Position numbers and translations under genes: made by a program. DNA of 50,069 nucleotides. Source: Eubacterium sp. (GTDB lineage Bacteria > Bacillota > Clostridia > Lachnospirales > Lachnospiraceae). The DNA lies in NCBI GenBank assembly GCA_017420535.1, contig JAFOIV010000124.1, positions 1 through 50,069 of the forward strand, written 5' to 3'. The first letter of the stretch is position 1; every line of letters begins with the position of its first letter. The notes under the pieces were generated by a model that saw only the letters and a program-made list of their open reading frames with translations, made no database searches and was not told the origin of the DNA. Shown here piece by piece: positions 25,777-34,782 of this stretch.

Positions 25777-27303
25777 ATGCAGCATTCTATTCTTGACAGG
25801 ATTTATATAGCTTTTCTGATCATTCTGCTTGCTTCATTTGGCATTCTTCTTGTATTTCTTTCTTTTTATACAAGAAGATTCATGATAAATGAGAGAAAAA
25901 GCACCCTCTATAATGAGGCGAGCCTTATAGCTTCACAGACGGTAGAAGCCTATATTGAAGGGAATATTTCTCCTGCTGATCTTGAACAGCTGTTTGATTA
26001 TTATTCAGCAACACTTAATGCAGACGTATGGTTTGTAGATAAGGACGGCATGATCGTTGCTACTTCTTCTCCAAAGAAGCTTGAACTGAACAGTAGTAGT
26101 GATGCGGTTCACAGAGGAGAAGTAAGGGGATCCATATATGATATTTATCCGAATTACAATATAAAAAAGCTTTCCTATAAGACAGGAAATTTCAATGGAA
26201 CATTTTCTGATACTATGCTTTCAGTCAATGTGCCTATCAATATAAGCCTGATCGACACTCCGGATAAGGAAGATGTAAGAAATGCAGGGGCTATAATAAT
26301 TCATGAATCAACGCTTCAGATTAATAATCTTCTTAGAAATATTTATTCTATCAGTGTTCTTCCATGTCTTGTCATTATCGCCATTGCATTTATTTTCCTG
26401 GGTATCATTTCTCATAAGATCATCAGGCCTGTAAGAAGACTTTCAGATATTGCTGATGAATATTCAAAGGGTAACTTTGAAGTGGAAACCGGAATCGATA
26501 CAAATGATGAGATCGGTCAGCTGGCAGATTCCATGGAATATATGGCGGGAGAGCTTTCCAAACTGGAGGATTACAGAAGAGATTTTGTTTCCAATATCTC
26601 TCATGACTTCAGATCTCCACTTACCTCTATCAAGGGATATATTCAGGCTATAAAGGATGGTGTTATCCCTCCGGAAAAGCAGGATAAGTATCTTGATATT
26701 GTATTAAATGAGACCAACAGGCTTACAAAACTTACTCAGGGACTTCTGGAACTTGAGAATTTCGATAATTACGGTCCATATCTTAAACTTGAGAATTTTG
26801 ATATGATCGATGTGATACAGAATACATTAAATACCTTTGAAATGAAGTCTGAGAAAAAGAAGGTACCGATTTATCTGCACAACCATTCAGAATATACAGT
26901 GGTTACAGCGGATAAAACCAAGATCCAGCAGGTGTTCTATAATCTTATTGATAATGCGCTTAAGTTTACTCCTTCCGGCAAGCAGATAGATGTCTCCCTG
27001 GTGGATAAGGATAAAAAACTTATGGTTTCTGTTAAAGACCAGGGTATTGGAATGGATGAAGAAACAAGAAAGAAGGTCTTTGTCAGATTCTACAAAGGAG
27101 ACCAGTCAAGAGGCAAGGATAAGACAGGAACCGGCCTTGGACTTGCTATAGCTAAAGAAGTAATAAAGGCTCATAATGAGATGATTGAGGTTAAAAGTGC
27201 AGAAGGAGAAGGTTCAGAATTCTACTTCACACTTACAAAAAAGACAGATGAGATCCATACAGATAATCTCAGAAGCAAGGAAGATGATAAAAAAACCTCA
27301 TAA
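25777..27303 (+). CDS. Membrane sensor histidine kinase
   Basis: This 508-residue kinase partners the upstream regulator. Membrane helices at about 8-30 and 192-213 enclose an extracellular sensor of about 160 residues that looks like a double-PAS/CACHE-type region (VWFVDKDGMIVATSS). HAMP follows (IRPVRRLSDIADEYSKGNF), then the dimerisation helix with phosphoacceptor His276 (NISHDFRSPLTSIKGY). The catalytic ATPase domain shows NLIDNALKFTP, DQGIGMDEE, and GTGLGLAIAKE. The hydrophilic tail is Lys/Asp-rich. The layout is similar to PhoR/ResE-type kinases; the ligand is unknown. Confidence 0.93.
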   Translation: MQHSILDRIYIAFLIILLASFGILLVFLSFYTRRFMINERKSTLYNEASLIASQTVEAYIEGNISPADLEQLFDYYSATLNADVWFVDKDGMIVATSSPKKLELNSSSDAVHRGEVRGSIYDIYPNYNIKKLSYKTGNFNGTFSDTMLSVNVPINISLIDTPDKEDVRNAGAIIIHESTLQINNLLRNIYSISVLPCLVIIAIAFIFLGIISHKIIRPVRRLSDIADEYSKGNFEVETGIDTNDEIGQLADSMEYMAGELSKLEDYRRDFVSNISHDFRSPLTSIKGYIQAIKDGVIPPEKQDKYLDIVLNETNRLTKLTQGLLELENFDNYGPYLKLENFDMIDVIQNTLNTFEMKSEKKKVPIYLHNHSEYTVVTADKTKIQQVFYNLIDNALKFTPSGKQIDVSLVDKDKKLMVSVKDQGIGMDEETRKKVFVRFYKGDQSRGKDKTGTGLGLAIAKEVIKAHNEMIEVKSAEGEGSEFYFTLTKKTDEIHTDNLRSKEDDKKTS

Positions 27304-27328
27304 AAACCCGGAAAAATAGCACAAAAGC

Positions 27329-27357
27329 TTGACAAAACGTATAGTTATAGATATAAC
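27329..27357 (+). promoter_or_regulatory. Strong promoter for the HU gene
   Basis: TTGACA (27329-27334), 17-base spacer, TATAAC (27352-27357). The 5' leader contains AGCCAC/GTGGCT (27374-27379 with 27385-27390) before a GGAGG ribosome site. Confidence 0.8.
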
Positions 27358-27428
27358 AATAGAGTGCCTTTTGAGCCACAATTGGTGGCTTGGGGGAGAT
27401 ATAATTTATCTATGGAGGATAGACAGTA

Positions 27429-27701
27429 ATGAACAAGAGCGAACTTGTATCAGCTATTGCTGAGAAGACATCACTTAAGAAGAGCGACGCTGAGAAGGCT
27501 GTTAAGGCATTTACAGAAGTTGTTGCAGAAGAATTAAAGAAGGGCGACAAGGTTCAGTTAGTTGGATTTGGTACATTCGAAGTACTTGAGAGACCAGCTA
27601 GAGAAGGCCGTAACCCAAGAACAGGCGAGACAATGAAGATTGCTGCTTCAAAGGCTCCTAAGTTCAAGGCTGGTAAGGCTTTAAAGGATTCTATAAACTA
27701 A
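27429..27701 (+). CDS. hup: HU-family DNA-binding protein
   Basis: The 90-residue histone-like protein dimerises and bends DNA to organise the nucleoid. It shows the classic MNKSELVSAIAEK start, VQLVGFGTFEV, the arm motif RPAREGRNPRTGE and the IAASKAPKFKAGKALKDSIN end. Its promoter is the best in the window and a terminator follows, so it can be transcribed alone at high level. Confidence 0.97.
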   Translation: MNKSELVSAIAEKTSLKKSDAEKAVKAFTEVVAEELKKGDKVQLVGFGTFEVLERPAREGRNPRTGETMKIAASKAPKFKAGKALKDSIN

Positions 27702-27718
27702 TATATAGAAAATGAAAA

Positions 27719-27746
27719 CTTGCCGTACCGAGAGGTGCGGCTTTTC
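27719..27746 (+). terminator. Terminator after hup
   Basis: GCCGTACC (27722-27729) pairs with GGTGCGGC (27734-27741) around a GAGA tetraloop, with one G-U pair and a short T-tract (TTTTC). The short tract suggests partial read-through into rqcP. Confidence 0.7.
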
Positions 27747-27764
27747 TATTATGGAGGGTTAAAG

Positions 27765-28007
27765 ATGAGATTGGATAAATATCTTAAAGTATCAAGACTT
27801 ATAAAGAGAAGAACAGTGGCTAAAGATGCCTGCGATGCAGGACGTATTACTGTAAATGGTAAAGTTGCCAGAGCTTCTTATGAGATTAAAGTCGGGGATG
27901 AGATAGAGATTGCATTTGGAAACAAAACTGTTAAGGCAGAAGTTTTAAAAGTAGCTGAAACAGTGAAAAAGGAAGAAACTCAGGAGATGTTTAAAATAAT
28001 AGCATAA
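27765..28007 (+). CDS. rqcP: RqcP, S4-domain ribosome quality-control factor
   Basis: RqcP (YabO) helps RqcH add alanine tails to stalled nascent chains on the 50S subunit. The 80-residue protein is almost entirely an S4 RNA-binding domain: MRLDKYLKVSRLIKRRTVAKDACDAGR start, ITVNGKVARASYEIKVGDEI. The ATG at 27765 follows GGAGGG; an in-frame upstream ATG at 27720 overlaps the hup terminator. The gene's place after HU and before the divIC-like gene matches the Bacillus yabO neighbourhood. Confidence 0.9.
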   Translation: MRLDKYLKVSRLIKRRTVAKDACDAGRITVNGKVARASYEIKVGDEIEIAFGNKTVKAEVLKVAETVKKEETQEMFKIIA

Positions 28008-28081
28008 ACTGGTTGAAATTAGTCGGATAAAAGTATAAAATAGATTGTATCTTTATATAATAAATTGGTGGGTAATATACT

Positions 28082-28378
28082 ATGAGAACAGCAAGGAGGA
28101 AAATTTCAAAGTCGGTTTATGCCATGATGATCGCATTGTTTATAAGCACGATCATTATTACTTCTGTGCGCATGAACACTTTAAGAAACGAAAGCAATAT
28201 GCTTGCTGTTACAGAACAGTCCCTCGCTGCTGAGCTTGAAATGCAAAATGATACCACAAAGCAGTTGGTAGAAAAACAAGAATATATGAAGACAAAGAAG
28301 TATGTTGAAGAGGTTGCGAGAGTAAAGCTTCATCTCGTATATCCGGATGAAATAGTAATTAAACCAAAGGATAAATAA
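28082..28378 (+). CDS. DivIC/FtsB-like septum formation initiator
   Basis: This 98-residue bitopic protein has a basic N-terminus, one membrane helix (about 14-29), a coiled coil rich in Glu, Gln and Asn (30-70), and the ending KYVEEVARVKLHLVYPDEIVI, the classic DivIC/FtsB C-terminal motif (Y-ee-A-r-LgyvkPgE). It is expected to bind the FtsL/DivIB(FtsQ) complex at the division site. The region from 28008 to 28081 has no recognisable ribosome site except GGTGGG near the start, so the start at 28082 is probable but not certain. Confidence 0.82.
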   Translation: MRTARRKISKSVYAMMIALFISTIIITSVRMNTLRNESNMLAVTEQSLAAELEMQNDTTKQLVEKQEYMKTKKYVEEVARVKLHLVYPDEIVIKPKDK

Positions 28379-28408
28379 AAAGGTGCTATTTGGGTAGCAC
28401 CTTTTTTA
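28378..28408 (+). terminator. Terminator after the divIC-like gene
   Basis: AAGGTGCTA pairs with TAGCACCTT around TTTGGG, followed by T6. It ends only nine bases before the tilS start codon. Confidence 0.88.
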
Positions 28409-28417
28409 AGTTTTAAT

Positions 28418-29797
28418 ATGAATATACTTGAAAAAATTGATGGATATATTAAAAAAGAGAATATGATAGACTCAGGTGACGGAATTGTTGTAGCATTATC
28501 AGGTGGAGCAGATTCTGTCGCTCTTTTTCTTTGTCTGGAAAAATTAAGAGAAAGATATGACCTTAAACTTGTGGCAGCTCATGTGAATCATATGATAAGA
28601 GGTAAAGAAGCTGACCAGGACGAAGCTTATGTAAGAAAATTAGGACAAGACCATGGAATCCCTGTAGAAGTACTTAAGAAAGATGTACCTCGTTATGCCA
28701 GGGAAAATTCCATGACGGAGGAAGAAGCCGGAAGATATATAAGGTACGAATTCTTCAGAGAGATAAAAAAGAAGTATGGATTTAATAAGATTGCCGTTGC
28801 ACATCATATGGATGATCTTTGTGAAACAGTCATTTTCAATATGATAAGGGGATCGGGGATCAAAGGCCTTGTGGGAATCCTTCCTGTAAGGGATGATGTG
28901 ATACGCCCTCTTCTTTCGGTTGATAAAGAAGAGATAAAAGACTTCCTTAAGGAAGAAGACGTGCCTTATTGCATTGATGCTACCAATTACGATACGGATT
29001 ATTCAAGAAACAGGATAAGAAATGTTATAATTCCGGAATTGTTAAAGATAAATTCAAAGGCTGTTTATCATATAGGACGGATCAGCAGCTCTTTAAGAGA
29101 GATAAACCAGGGTTTTGAAAGAGAAGCAGATAAATATGATTTCCTTTCAGAAGATGAAAAGCGAAGTATAGATGGTTCTTGTTTAAGGCCATTGGATAAG
29201 AATGTAAGATATGAGATCTATCTTAGGATGATCGAATCTCTGGTTCATAAGAGAAAGGATATTACCGCTGTTCATCTTGAAAATATAGATAGACTTGTAT
29301 TGAAACAGGAAACAGGAAAGACTGTAAATATCCCTTATGGTATCCTGGTTCGCAATTCTTATGGAAAACTTATCATGACAAAAGATGATACAGATGATAA
29401 GAAGAAGGAAGACAGCCTTTCGGCGCAGTTTAATGTTGAGATAATAGACGCTGATCAGGAGCTGATAGATTCCATCATAAGAAAAGAACAAAAGGATGAA
29501 AGAACTGTTAAAATGATTGATTTTGACAAAATCAAAGGGGGTATTGGATTTAGATATCCTGAAGAGGGTGATACAATTGTTATCGATTCTAAAGGAAATA
29601 CTAAAAAAATCAGCAGGATCTTCATTGATGGAAAAATCGACAGAGAGGAAAGAAAAAGATGGCCTCTTGTGGTAGATTCAGAAAATGTTATCTGGGTGTC
29701 AGGACTTAGGTTAAGCCCGGCATTTCACATAGATAAAGATACAAAAAGAATATGTAAGATTACATATTATCCGGCAACCCCGGACAGAAAGGAATAA
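28418..29797 (+). CDS. tilS: tRNA(Ile)-lysidine synthetase
   Basis: TilS attaches lysine to C34 of the CAU-anticodon tRNA-Ile so that it reads AUA and takes isoleucine; it is essential. The PP-loop ATPase motif is LSGGADS (27-33), then AHVNHMIRG, ETVIFNMIRGSGIKGL and DATNYDTDYSRNRIRN. The C-terminal domain shows GGIGFRYPEEGDTIVIDSKGN. The 459-residue length is normal. The ATG has no Shine-Dalgarno sequence and lies immediately after the T-run of a terminator, which is unusual for this genome. Hpt starts three bases after its stop. Confidence 0.93.
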   Translation: MNILEKIDGYIKKENMIDSGDGIVVALSGGADSVALFLCLEKLRERYDLKLVAAHVNHMIRGKEADQDEAYVRKLGQDHGIPVEVLKKDVPRYARENSMTEEEAGRYIRYEFFREIKKKYGFNKIAVAHHMDDLCETVIFNMIRGSGIKGLVGILPVRDDVIRPLLSVDKEEIKDFLKEEDVPYCIDATNYDTDYSRNRIRNVIIPELLKINSKAVYHIGRISSSLREINQGFEREADKYDFLSEDEKRSIDGSCLRPLDKNVRYEIYLRMIESLVHKRKDITAVHLENIDRLVLKQETGKTVNIPYGILVRNSYGKLIMTKDDTDDKKKEDSLSAQFNVEIIDADQELIDSIIRKEQKDERTVKMIDFDKIKGGIGFRYPEEGDTIVIDSKGNTKKISRIFIDGKIDREERKRWPLVVDSENVIWVSGLRLSPAFHIDKDTKRICKITYYPATPDRKE

Positions 29798-29800
29798 TAT

Positions 29801-30328
29801 ATGCAAGAAGAAATCGAAATTCTCATTAGTGAGGAGAAATTAAATGCCAGAATTAAAGAGATGGCAGAAGAAATCTCAAGAAAATATACAGGCAAGCAGG
29901 TTCACCTTATTGGTATTCTTAAGGGTAGTGTATTTTTCTTATGCGAACTTGCTAAACATATTACAGTTCCTGTAACTATGGATTTTATATCTGTATCAAG
30001 TTATGGAGATGGAACAAAGTCATCAGGTATTGTTAAGTTTAACAAGGACCTTGACGAATCTATTGAGGGAAAGAATGTTATCATTGTTGAGGATATCCTT
30101 GATTCAGGACGTACACTCAGCTATGTATGTAAGATCATGCAGGATAGAAAGCCGGCTTCATTTGAAGTTATCACACTTCTTGATAAGCCAGACAGAAGAG
30201 TTATTCCTGTAGAGCTTTCTATGACAGGATTTGTTATTCCTGATGAATTTATTGTAGGTTATGGACTTGATTATGCTCAGAAGTATCGTAATCTTCCATA
30301 TATTGGTATTATTTCCAACGTAGATTAG
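29801..30328 (+). CDS. hpt: Hypoxanthine(-guanine) phosphoribosyltransferase
   Basis: It salvages hypoxanthine and guanine with PRPP. The 175-residue protein carries the PRPP-binding loop VIIVEDILDSGRTL and the GYGLDYAQKYRNLPYIG end typical of Hpt; FISVSSYGDGTKSSG contains the flexible loop. The tilS-hpt-ftsH order is a widely conserved Firmicute arrangement. Confidence 0.96.
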   Translation: MQEEIEILISEEKLNARIKEMAEEISRKYTGKQVHLIGILKGSVFFLCELAKHITVPVTMDFISVSSYGDGTKSSGIVKFNKDLDESIEGKNVIIVEDILDSGRTLSYVCKIMQDRKPASFEVITLLDKPDRRVIPVELSMTGFVIPDEFIVGYGLDYAQKYRNLPYIGIISNVD

Positions 30329-30382
30329 TTAAATGTAATTTAGGTGGAAAACAGGGGTTTAAGCACATTAAAAGGAGACTAA

Positions 30383-32203
30383 ATGAAGAAACAGAAGAAT
30401 TTGGCGGGTATCTATTTTCTGCTTGTGGCAGTAGGAATCATTCTCTATATAATTATTTCCAGTATGGATGCGAATGTAGATACGACTTACACAGATGATA
30501 CCTTAAAGAAAGCGCTTAAAGATTCAAGAGTATTTGAAGTAAATGTTCAGCAGAATTATGAAGTTCCGACTGGCAAGATCAGAGTTTATTTTACTGATGG
30601 ATCGGAAGTTACCTATTATTCTACTGATGTTAATGAAACTATCAAAATGGTAAAAGATGCTGCTGATAAGAAGGTTGCTCTTAATATAAGTGATGTTGAG
30701 AGACCTTCATGGTTTGAGAAGGCGCTTCCATATATCTTTGCCCTTATCATGGTAATGTTTGCACTGTCAATTCTTGGAGGACAGGCTGCAAAGTCTGGAG
30801 GACAGAGTAATATCCTTTCATTTGGAAAGAGCCGTGCCAAGAAGGATGAAGTAACAAATATTACATTCAAGGATGTGGCAGGTCTTGATGAAGAAAAGCA
30901 GGAACTTAGAGAGATAGTTGAATTCCTTAAAAATCCAAGAAGGTTTTCAGAGATGGGAGCAAGAATTCCAAAGGGACTTATACTTGTAGGCCCTCCGGGA
31001 ACAGGTAAGACACTCCTTGCCAAGGCTATTTCAGGTGAAGCAGGAGTTCCATTCTTTTCAATCTCAGGTTCTGATTTCGTTGAGATGTTCGTTGGTGTAG
31101 GTGCTGCCAGAGTTAGAGACCTTTTTGCTGATGCAAAGAGAAATGCACCTTGTATCGTATTTATAGATGAAATTGATGCTGTTGCAAGACGCCGTGGTAC
31201 AGGTCTTGGAGGCGGTCATGATGAAAAGGAACAGACATTAAACCAGCTTCTGGTTGAAATGGATGGTTTTGGAAATAATTCTGGAATTATCGTAATGGCT
31301 GCTACAAACCGTGTTGATATCCTTGATCCTGCTATCCTTCGTCCGGGACGATTTGACAGAAAGGTCAGCGTAGGACGTCCGGATGTTAAGGGAAGAGAGG
31401 AAATCTTAAGAGTCCATGCTGCCAATAAACACATTGGTGAAGATGTGGATATGAAGGAGATCGCAAGAACAACAGCTGGATTTGCCGGAGCGGATCTTGA
31501 GAACCTTTTAAATGAAGCTGCTATTAATGCAGTTATTGAAAACAGACAGTTTATCACAAAAGCTGATGTGGATAGATCCTTCATTAAAGTTGGTATAGGA
31601 ACAGAGAAGAGATCAAGACTTGTTCCAGACAGCGAAAAGAGGATCACTGCTTATCATGAGGCAGGACATGCGATCCTTTTCCATGAACTTTCAGAGATGG
31701 ATCCTGTCTTTACAATATCTATCGTTCCTACAGGTGACAGTGCTGCTGGTTATACAATGCCTCTTCCGGGAAATGATAACCGACATGTTACAAAGACAAA
31801 GATGATGCAGCATATCATGGTAGATCTTGGCGGCAGAATAGCAGAAGAATTGATATTTGATGATATTACTACCGGAGCATCTCAGGATATTAAGATGGCT
31901 TCAAAGACTGCCAGAGATATGGTTGTAAAATACGGTTTCTCTCCAAAACTCGGCCTTATCAATTATGAGGCAAATGATGATGAGCAGGTATTCCTTGGTA
32001 AGGAACTTGGACATGAGAGATTTTATGGCGAGAAAGTGGCTTCAGATATTGATGCTGAAGTAAAGCGTATAATTGATGAATGTTATGAAAAGGCAAAAGA
32101 GATCATAATATCAAAGAAAGATGTTCTTGATAAAAGTGCTGCTCTCTTGCTTGAGAAGGAAAAGATTACAGGTGCAGAGTTTGATGCTCTTTTTGCACAG
32201 TAA
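30383..32203 (+). CDS. ftsH: ATP-dependent zinc metalloprotease FtsH
   Basis: FtsH extracts and degrades membrane and regulatory proteins. The 606-residue protein has an N-terminal membrane helix (about 8-26), an extracytoplasmic domain, a second helix (about 114-132), then AAA and peptidase domains. Walker A is GPPGTGKT (203-210), Walker B IVFIDE (258-263), the pore loop is FVGVG, the SRH is [18 protein letters not shown], and the zinc site is HEAGH (425-429) with Asp502 as the third ligand. An AAAGGAG site precedes the ATG. Confidence 0.97.
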   Translation: MKKQKNLAGIYFLLVAVGIILYIIISSMDANVDTTYTDDTLKKALKDSRVFEVNVQQNYEVPTGKIRVYFTDGSEVTYYSTDVNETIKMVKDAADKKVALNISDVERPSWFEKALPYIFALIMVMFALSILGGQAAKSGGQSNILSFGKSRAKKDEVTNITFKDVAGLDEEKQELREIVEFLKNPRRFSEMGARIPKGLILVGPPGTGKTLLAKAISGEAGVPFFSISGSDFVEMFVGVGAARVRDLFADAKRNAPCIVFIDEIDAVARRRGTGLGGGHDEKEQTLNQLLVEMDGFGNNSGIIVMAATNRVDILDPAILRPGRFDRKVSVGRPDVKGREEILRVHAANKHIGEDVDMKEIARTTAGFAGADLENLLNEAAINAVIENRQFITKADVDRSFIKVGIGTEKRSRLVPDSEKRITAYHEAGHAILFHELSEMDPVFTISIVPTGDSAAGYTMPLPGNDNRHVTKTKMMQHIMVDLGGRIAEELIFDDITTGASQDIKMASKTARDMVVKYGFSPKLGLINYEANDDEQVFLGKELGHERFYGEKVASDIDAEVKRIIDECYEKAKEIIISKKDVLDKSAALLLEKEKITGAEFDALFAQ

Positions 32204-32462
32204 CAAGGCTGTTACAAGTGGGTGAACGCAAGGAAACTAAAACGTTGTTGAAAGTGTATATAAACGGTTAAGCCTGTTATGTAATATGCACAAAAACCGG
32301 TTGCCCAAAAATTGCGGGTGGTAAAAATGTATAAAAATATTTACAAAAAAAAATGTTTTTTAGCAACACTTAAAAACGTAGATGTATATAATATTACTTG
32401 TAACCCCCCAATACATTATATAGTTTTTTGCTACACCCCATAAGTAACAAAATACCTTCTCC

Positions 32463-32496
32463 AAAAGGCCAGGCGTTCGTTGCCTGGTCTTTTTCT
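32463..32496 (+). terminator. Intrinsic terminator in the ftsH-GH13 intergenic region
   Basis: GGCCAGGC pairs with GCCTGGTC around GTTCGTT, followed by T5C. It may end ftsH transcripts or a short RNA that starts inside the region. Confidence 0.85.
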
Positions 32497-32528
32497 ATGT
32501 AAAAAGAGACCATTATCCCAAATTTAAA

Positions 32529-32542
32529 CGTTTATATAAACG
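32529..32542. promoter_or_regulatory. Perfect 14-bp palindrome, LacI-type operator candidate
   Basis: CGTTTATATAAACG is perfectly self-complementary and lies just upstream of the -35 box of the GH13 promoter. The overlapping TTTAAACGTTTATA is close to a CcpA cre site but lacks the TG and the C near its ends. A related half-site, TATATAAACGG, is at 32257-32266. Confidence 0.5.
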
Positions 32543-32544
32543 AC

Positions 32545-32573
32545 TTGTTAATTAGTTTCCTATGTATTAAAAT
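32545..32573 (+). promoter_or_regulatory. Promoter of the GH13 gene
   Basis: TTGTTA (32545-32550), 17-base spacer, TAAAAT (32568-32573), 40 bases before the start codon. Confidence 0.6.
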
Positions 32574-32612
32574 ATCCTCATATGTGCATTTTAGATTTGG
32601 AGGAAAGTAACA

Positions 32613-34706
32613 ATGCAAGAAGATAAAGTCTTACATGCTATAGAGTATTTTTGTAATTCAGTAAAGATAATAGACTTTGGTGCTCTGTTTTCAGATGGAT
32701 CAGAAGAATATTGTTCTCCATGCGAACCTGCAGTAGGAGATGATCTTACGATCAGGTTTAGAACGGCAAAAGGAAATGTAGATTCAGTTTTCGTAACTGT
32801 AAATGATGATAGATTAGAAATGAAGGTTGGAGATTCCGATGACCTTTTTGATTACTATGAAGTAAAGATCTTAAATGTTACAGAAAGGCTTCGTTATTTC
32901 TTTGAGATTAAGGCCGGTAAGGTAACTATTTTCTATAATCGTATCGCACTTCAGAAAAATGTAAATCGTGATTATGATTTTGAAGTATTACCAGGATTTA
33001 AGACACCTGATTGGGCAAAGGGCGCCATCATGTATCAGATCTATGTAGACAGATTCTGTAACGGCGATAAGACAAATGACGTGCTTACAAATGAGTATTT
33101 CTATATTGATAGGCCAACAAAACACGTTGAAAACTGGGATCAGTATCCAGAAAACATGGATGTAGGAAATCATTATGGCGGTGATCTTCAGGGCGTTATT
33201 GATAAACTTGACTACCTTAAAGATTTAGGCGTAGACGTGCTTTATCTTAATCCAATATTTGTTTCACCTTCAAATCATAAGTATGATGCTCAGGATTTTG
33301 ATTATATCGATCCACATTATGCAAAGATTGTAAAAGATGAGGGGGAATTGTTACCGGAAGGTACATATGACAACAGAAAAGCAACCAGATATGTGACCCG
33401 TGTCACTGATAAGGCTAATCTTGAAGCTTCTAACGAATTCTTTATTCATTTCGTTGAAGAAGTACATAAGAGAGGAATGAAGGTAATCCTTGACGGTGTA
33501 TTCAATCATTGTGGTTCATTTAATAAGTGGCTGGATAGAGAAAAGATTTATGATATGAGTGATGATTATGAGAAGGGTGCTTATGTATCCAAGGATTCTC
33601 CTTATAGATCATTCTTTAAATTCCATGATGAAAATAACTGGCCAGATAATAATTCATATGATGGCTGGTGGGGACATGATACTCTGCCTAAACTTAATTA
33701 TGAGGAATCAGAAAAGCTTCATGATTACATTTTAAGAATAGCTAAGAAATGGGTTTCTGCACCTTACAATGTTGATGGATGGAGACTTGACGTAGCAGCA
33801 GATCTCGGTCATTCAGAGGAATATAATCACAGATTCTGGAGAGAGTTTAGACAGGCTGTTAAAGAGGCAAATCCAAATGCCATAATCTTAGCAGAGCATT
33901 ATGGAGATCCTAATTCATGGCTTAAGGGCGATCAGTGGGATACCATAATGAATTATGGCGCTTTCATGGAGCCTATTACCTGGTTCCTTACAGGACTTGA
34001 GAAACATAGTGATGAATTCCGCGGAGACTGCCTTGGAAATCCGGATATGTTTATTGGTACCTTAAGACATTATATGTCATTCTTTATGTATGGATCTCTT
34101 AATGTGGCAATGAATGAGCTTTCTAATCACGACCATTCAAGATTCCTTACAAGAACCAATAGGCGTGTTGGCAGAACAAATACTCTCGGTCCACAGGCTG
34201 CAAATGAAAATGTTAGCAAGGCTATCATGAGAGAAGCAGTGCTCTTCCAGATGACATGGCCGGGAGCTCCAACCATCTATTATGGAGACGAGGCTGGTGT
34301 ATGCGGATGGACTGATCCGGATTCAAGACGTACTTATCCTTGGGGACATGAGGATATGGAAATGATAGAGTTCCATAAGGATATGATAAAAATACATAAG
34401 AAATACGATGCTATAATGCATGGCTCTGTTACATTCCTGCATGGAGAAAACAAGTGTGTAGCTTATGCGCGCTTTACAAGAAAACAAGCAGTTGTAGGAA
34501 TCATGAATGTGGATTATACTGATAAAGAATTAAAACTTCATGTTAGAAGACTTGGAGTAAAGAATAATCGCACTATGAAGAGAGTCATGATAACAAGCGA
34601 AGAAGGTTATGATATTACAGAAGTACCATACATGGTACAGAACAACGTTCTTACAGTTGTAGTTCCAAAAATGTCATCAGTGCTTTTTGTCACAGACCTG
34701 GTATAA
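32613..34706 (+). CDS. Cytosolic GH13 alpha-glycosidase (neopullulanase/maltogenic type)
   Basis: The 697-residue retaining alpha-glucan hydrolase has an N-terminal CBM34-like beta domain (about 15-125), a catalytic barrel, and a C-terminal beta domain. The nucleophile is Asp393 (VDGWRLDVAADL), the acid/base Glu428 (IILAEHY), and the stabiliser Asp507 (ELSNHDHSRF); region I is DGVFNHCG (294-301). No signal peptide is present, so it probably breaks imported maltodextrins or related alpha-glucans in the cytosol. Whether it is neopullulanase, cyclomaltodextrinase or maltogenic amylase cannot be settled. A GGAGG site precedes the ATG and it has its own promoter with an operator candidate. Confidence 0.9.
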   Translation: MQEDKVLHAIEYFCNSVKIIDFGALFSDGSEEYCSPCEPAVGDDLTIRFRTAKGNVDSVFVTVNDDRLEMKVGDSDDLFDYYEVKILNVTERLRYFFEIKAGKVTIFYNRIALQKNVNRDYDFEVLPGFKTPDWAKGAIMYQIYVDRFCNGDKTNDVLTNEYFYIDRPTKHVENWDQYPENMDVGNHYGGDLQGVIDKLDYLKDLGVDVLYLNPIFVSPSNHKYDAQDFDYIDPHYAKIVKDEGELLPEGTYDNRKATRYVTRVTDKANLEASNEFFIHFVEEVHKRGMKVILDGVFNHCGSFNKWLDREKIYDMSDDYEKGAYVSKDSPYRSFFKFHDENNWPDNNSYDGWWGHDTLPKLNYEESEKLHDYILRIAKKWVSAPYNVDGWRLDVAADLGHSEEYNHRFWREFRQAVKEANPNAIILAEHYGDPNSWLKGDQWDTIMNYGAFMEPITWFLTGLEKHSDEFRGDCLGNPDMFIGTLRHYMSFFMYGSLNVAMNELSNHDHSRFLTRTNRRVGRTNTLGPQAANENVSKAIMREAVLFQMTWPGAPTIYYGDEAGVCGWTDPDSRRTYPWGHEDMEMIEFHKDMIKIHKKYDAIMHGSVTFLHGENKCVAYARFTRKQAVVGIMNVDYTDKELKLHVRRLGVKNNRTMKRVMITSEEGYDITEVPYMVQNNVLTVVVPKMSSVLFVTDLV

Positions 34707-34782
34707 TAGTGGGATGAGCAGTTTTTAAGATATAGATCCTAAAGGCTGTATTATCAGGAAGAGACAGAGAGGAGAATGTTAC

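Larger units (their letters stand above)
32204..32612. other. 409-base intergenic region with nested inverted repeats
   Basis: No gene is visible. TAGCAA (32361-32366), AAAAC (32373-32377) and TATATAAT (32385-32392) each have a matching inverted copy, ATTATATA (32415-32422), GTTTT (32423-32427) and TTGCTA (32428-32433), giving one long interrupted stem with a 22-base loop. TTACTT in the loop (32394-32399) can pair with AAGTAA (32442-32447), a possible pseudoknot. A terminator follows at 32463-32496. The first 150 bases after ftsH hold weaker repeats around AAACGG/AACCGG. The last 115 bases form the promoter of the GH13 gene. Confidence 0.5.

Noticed and set aside
32204-32496. tmRNA, RNase P RNA or SRP RNA
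   Set aside because: None of their conserved core motifs (CCA-type end, tag frame, Alu or P4 elements) could be found.
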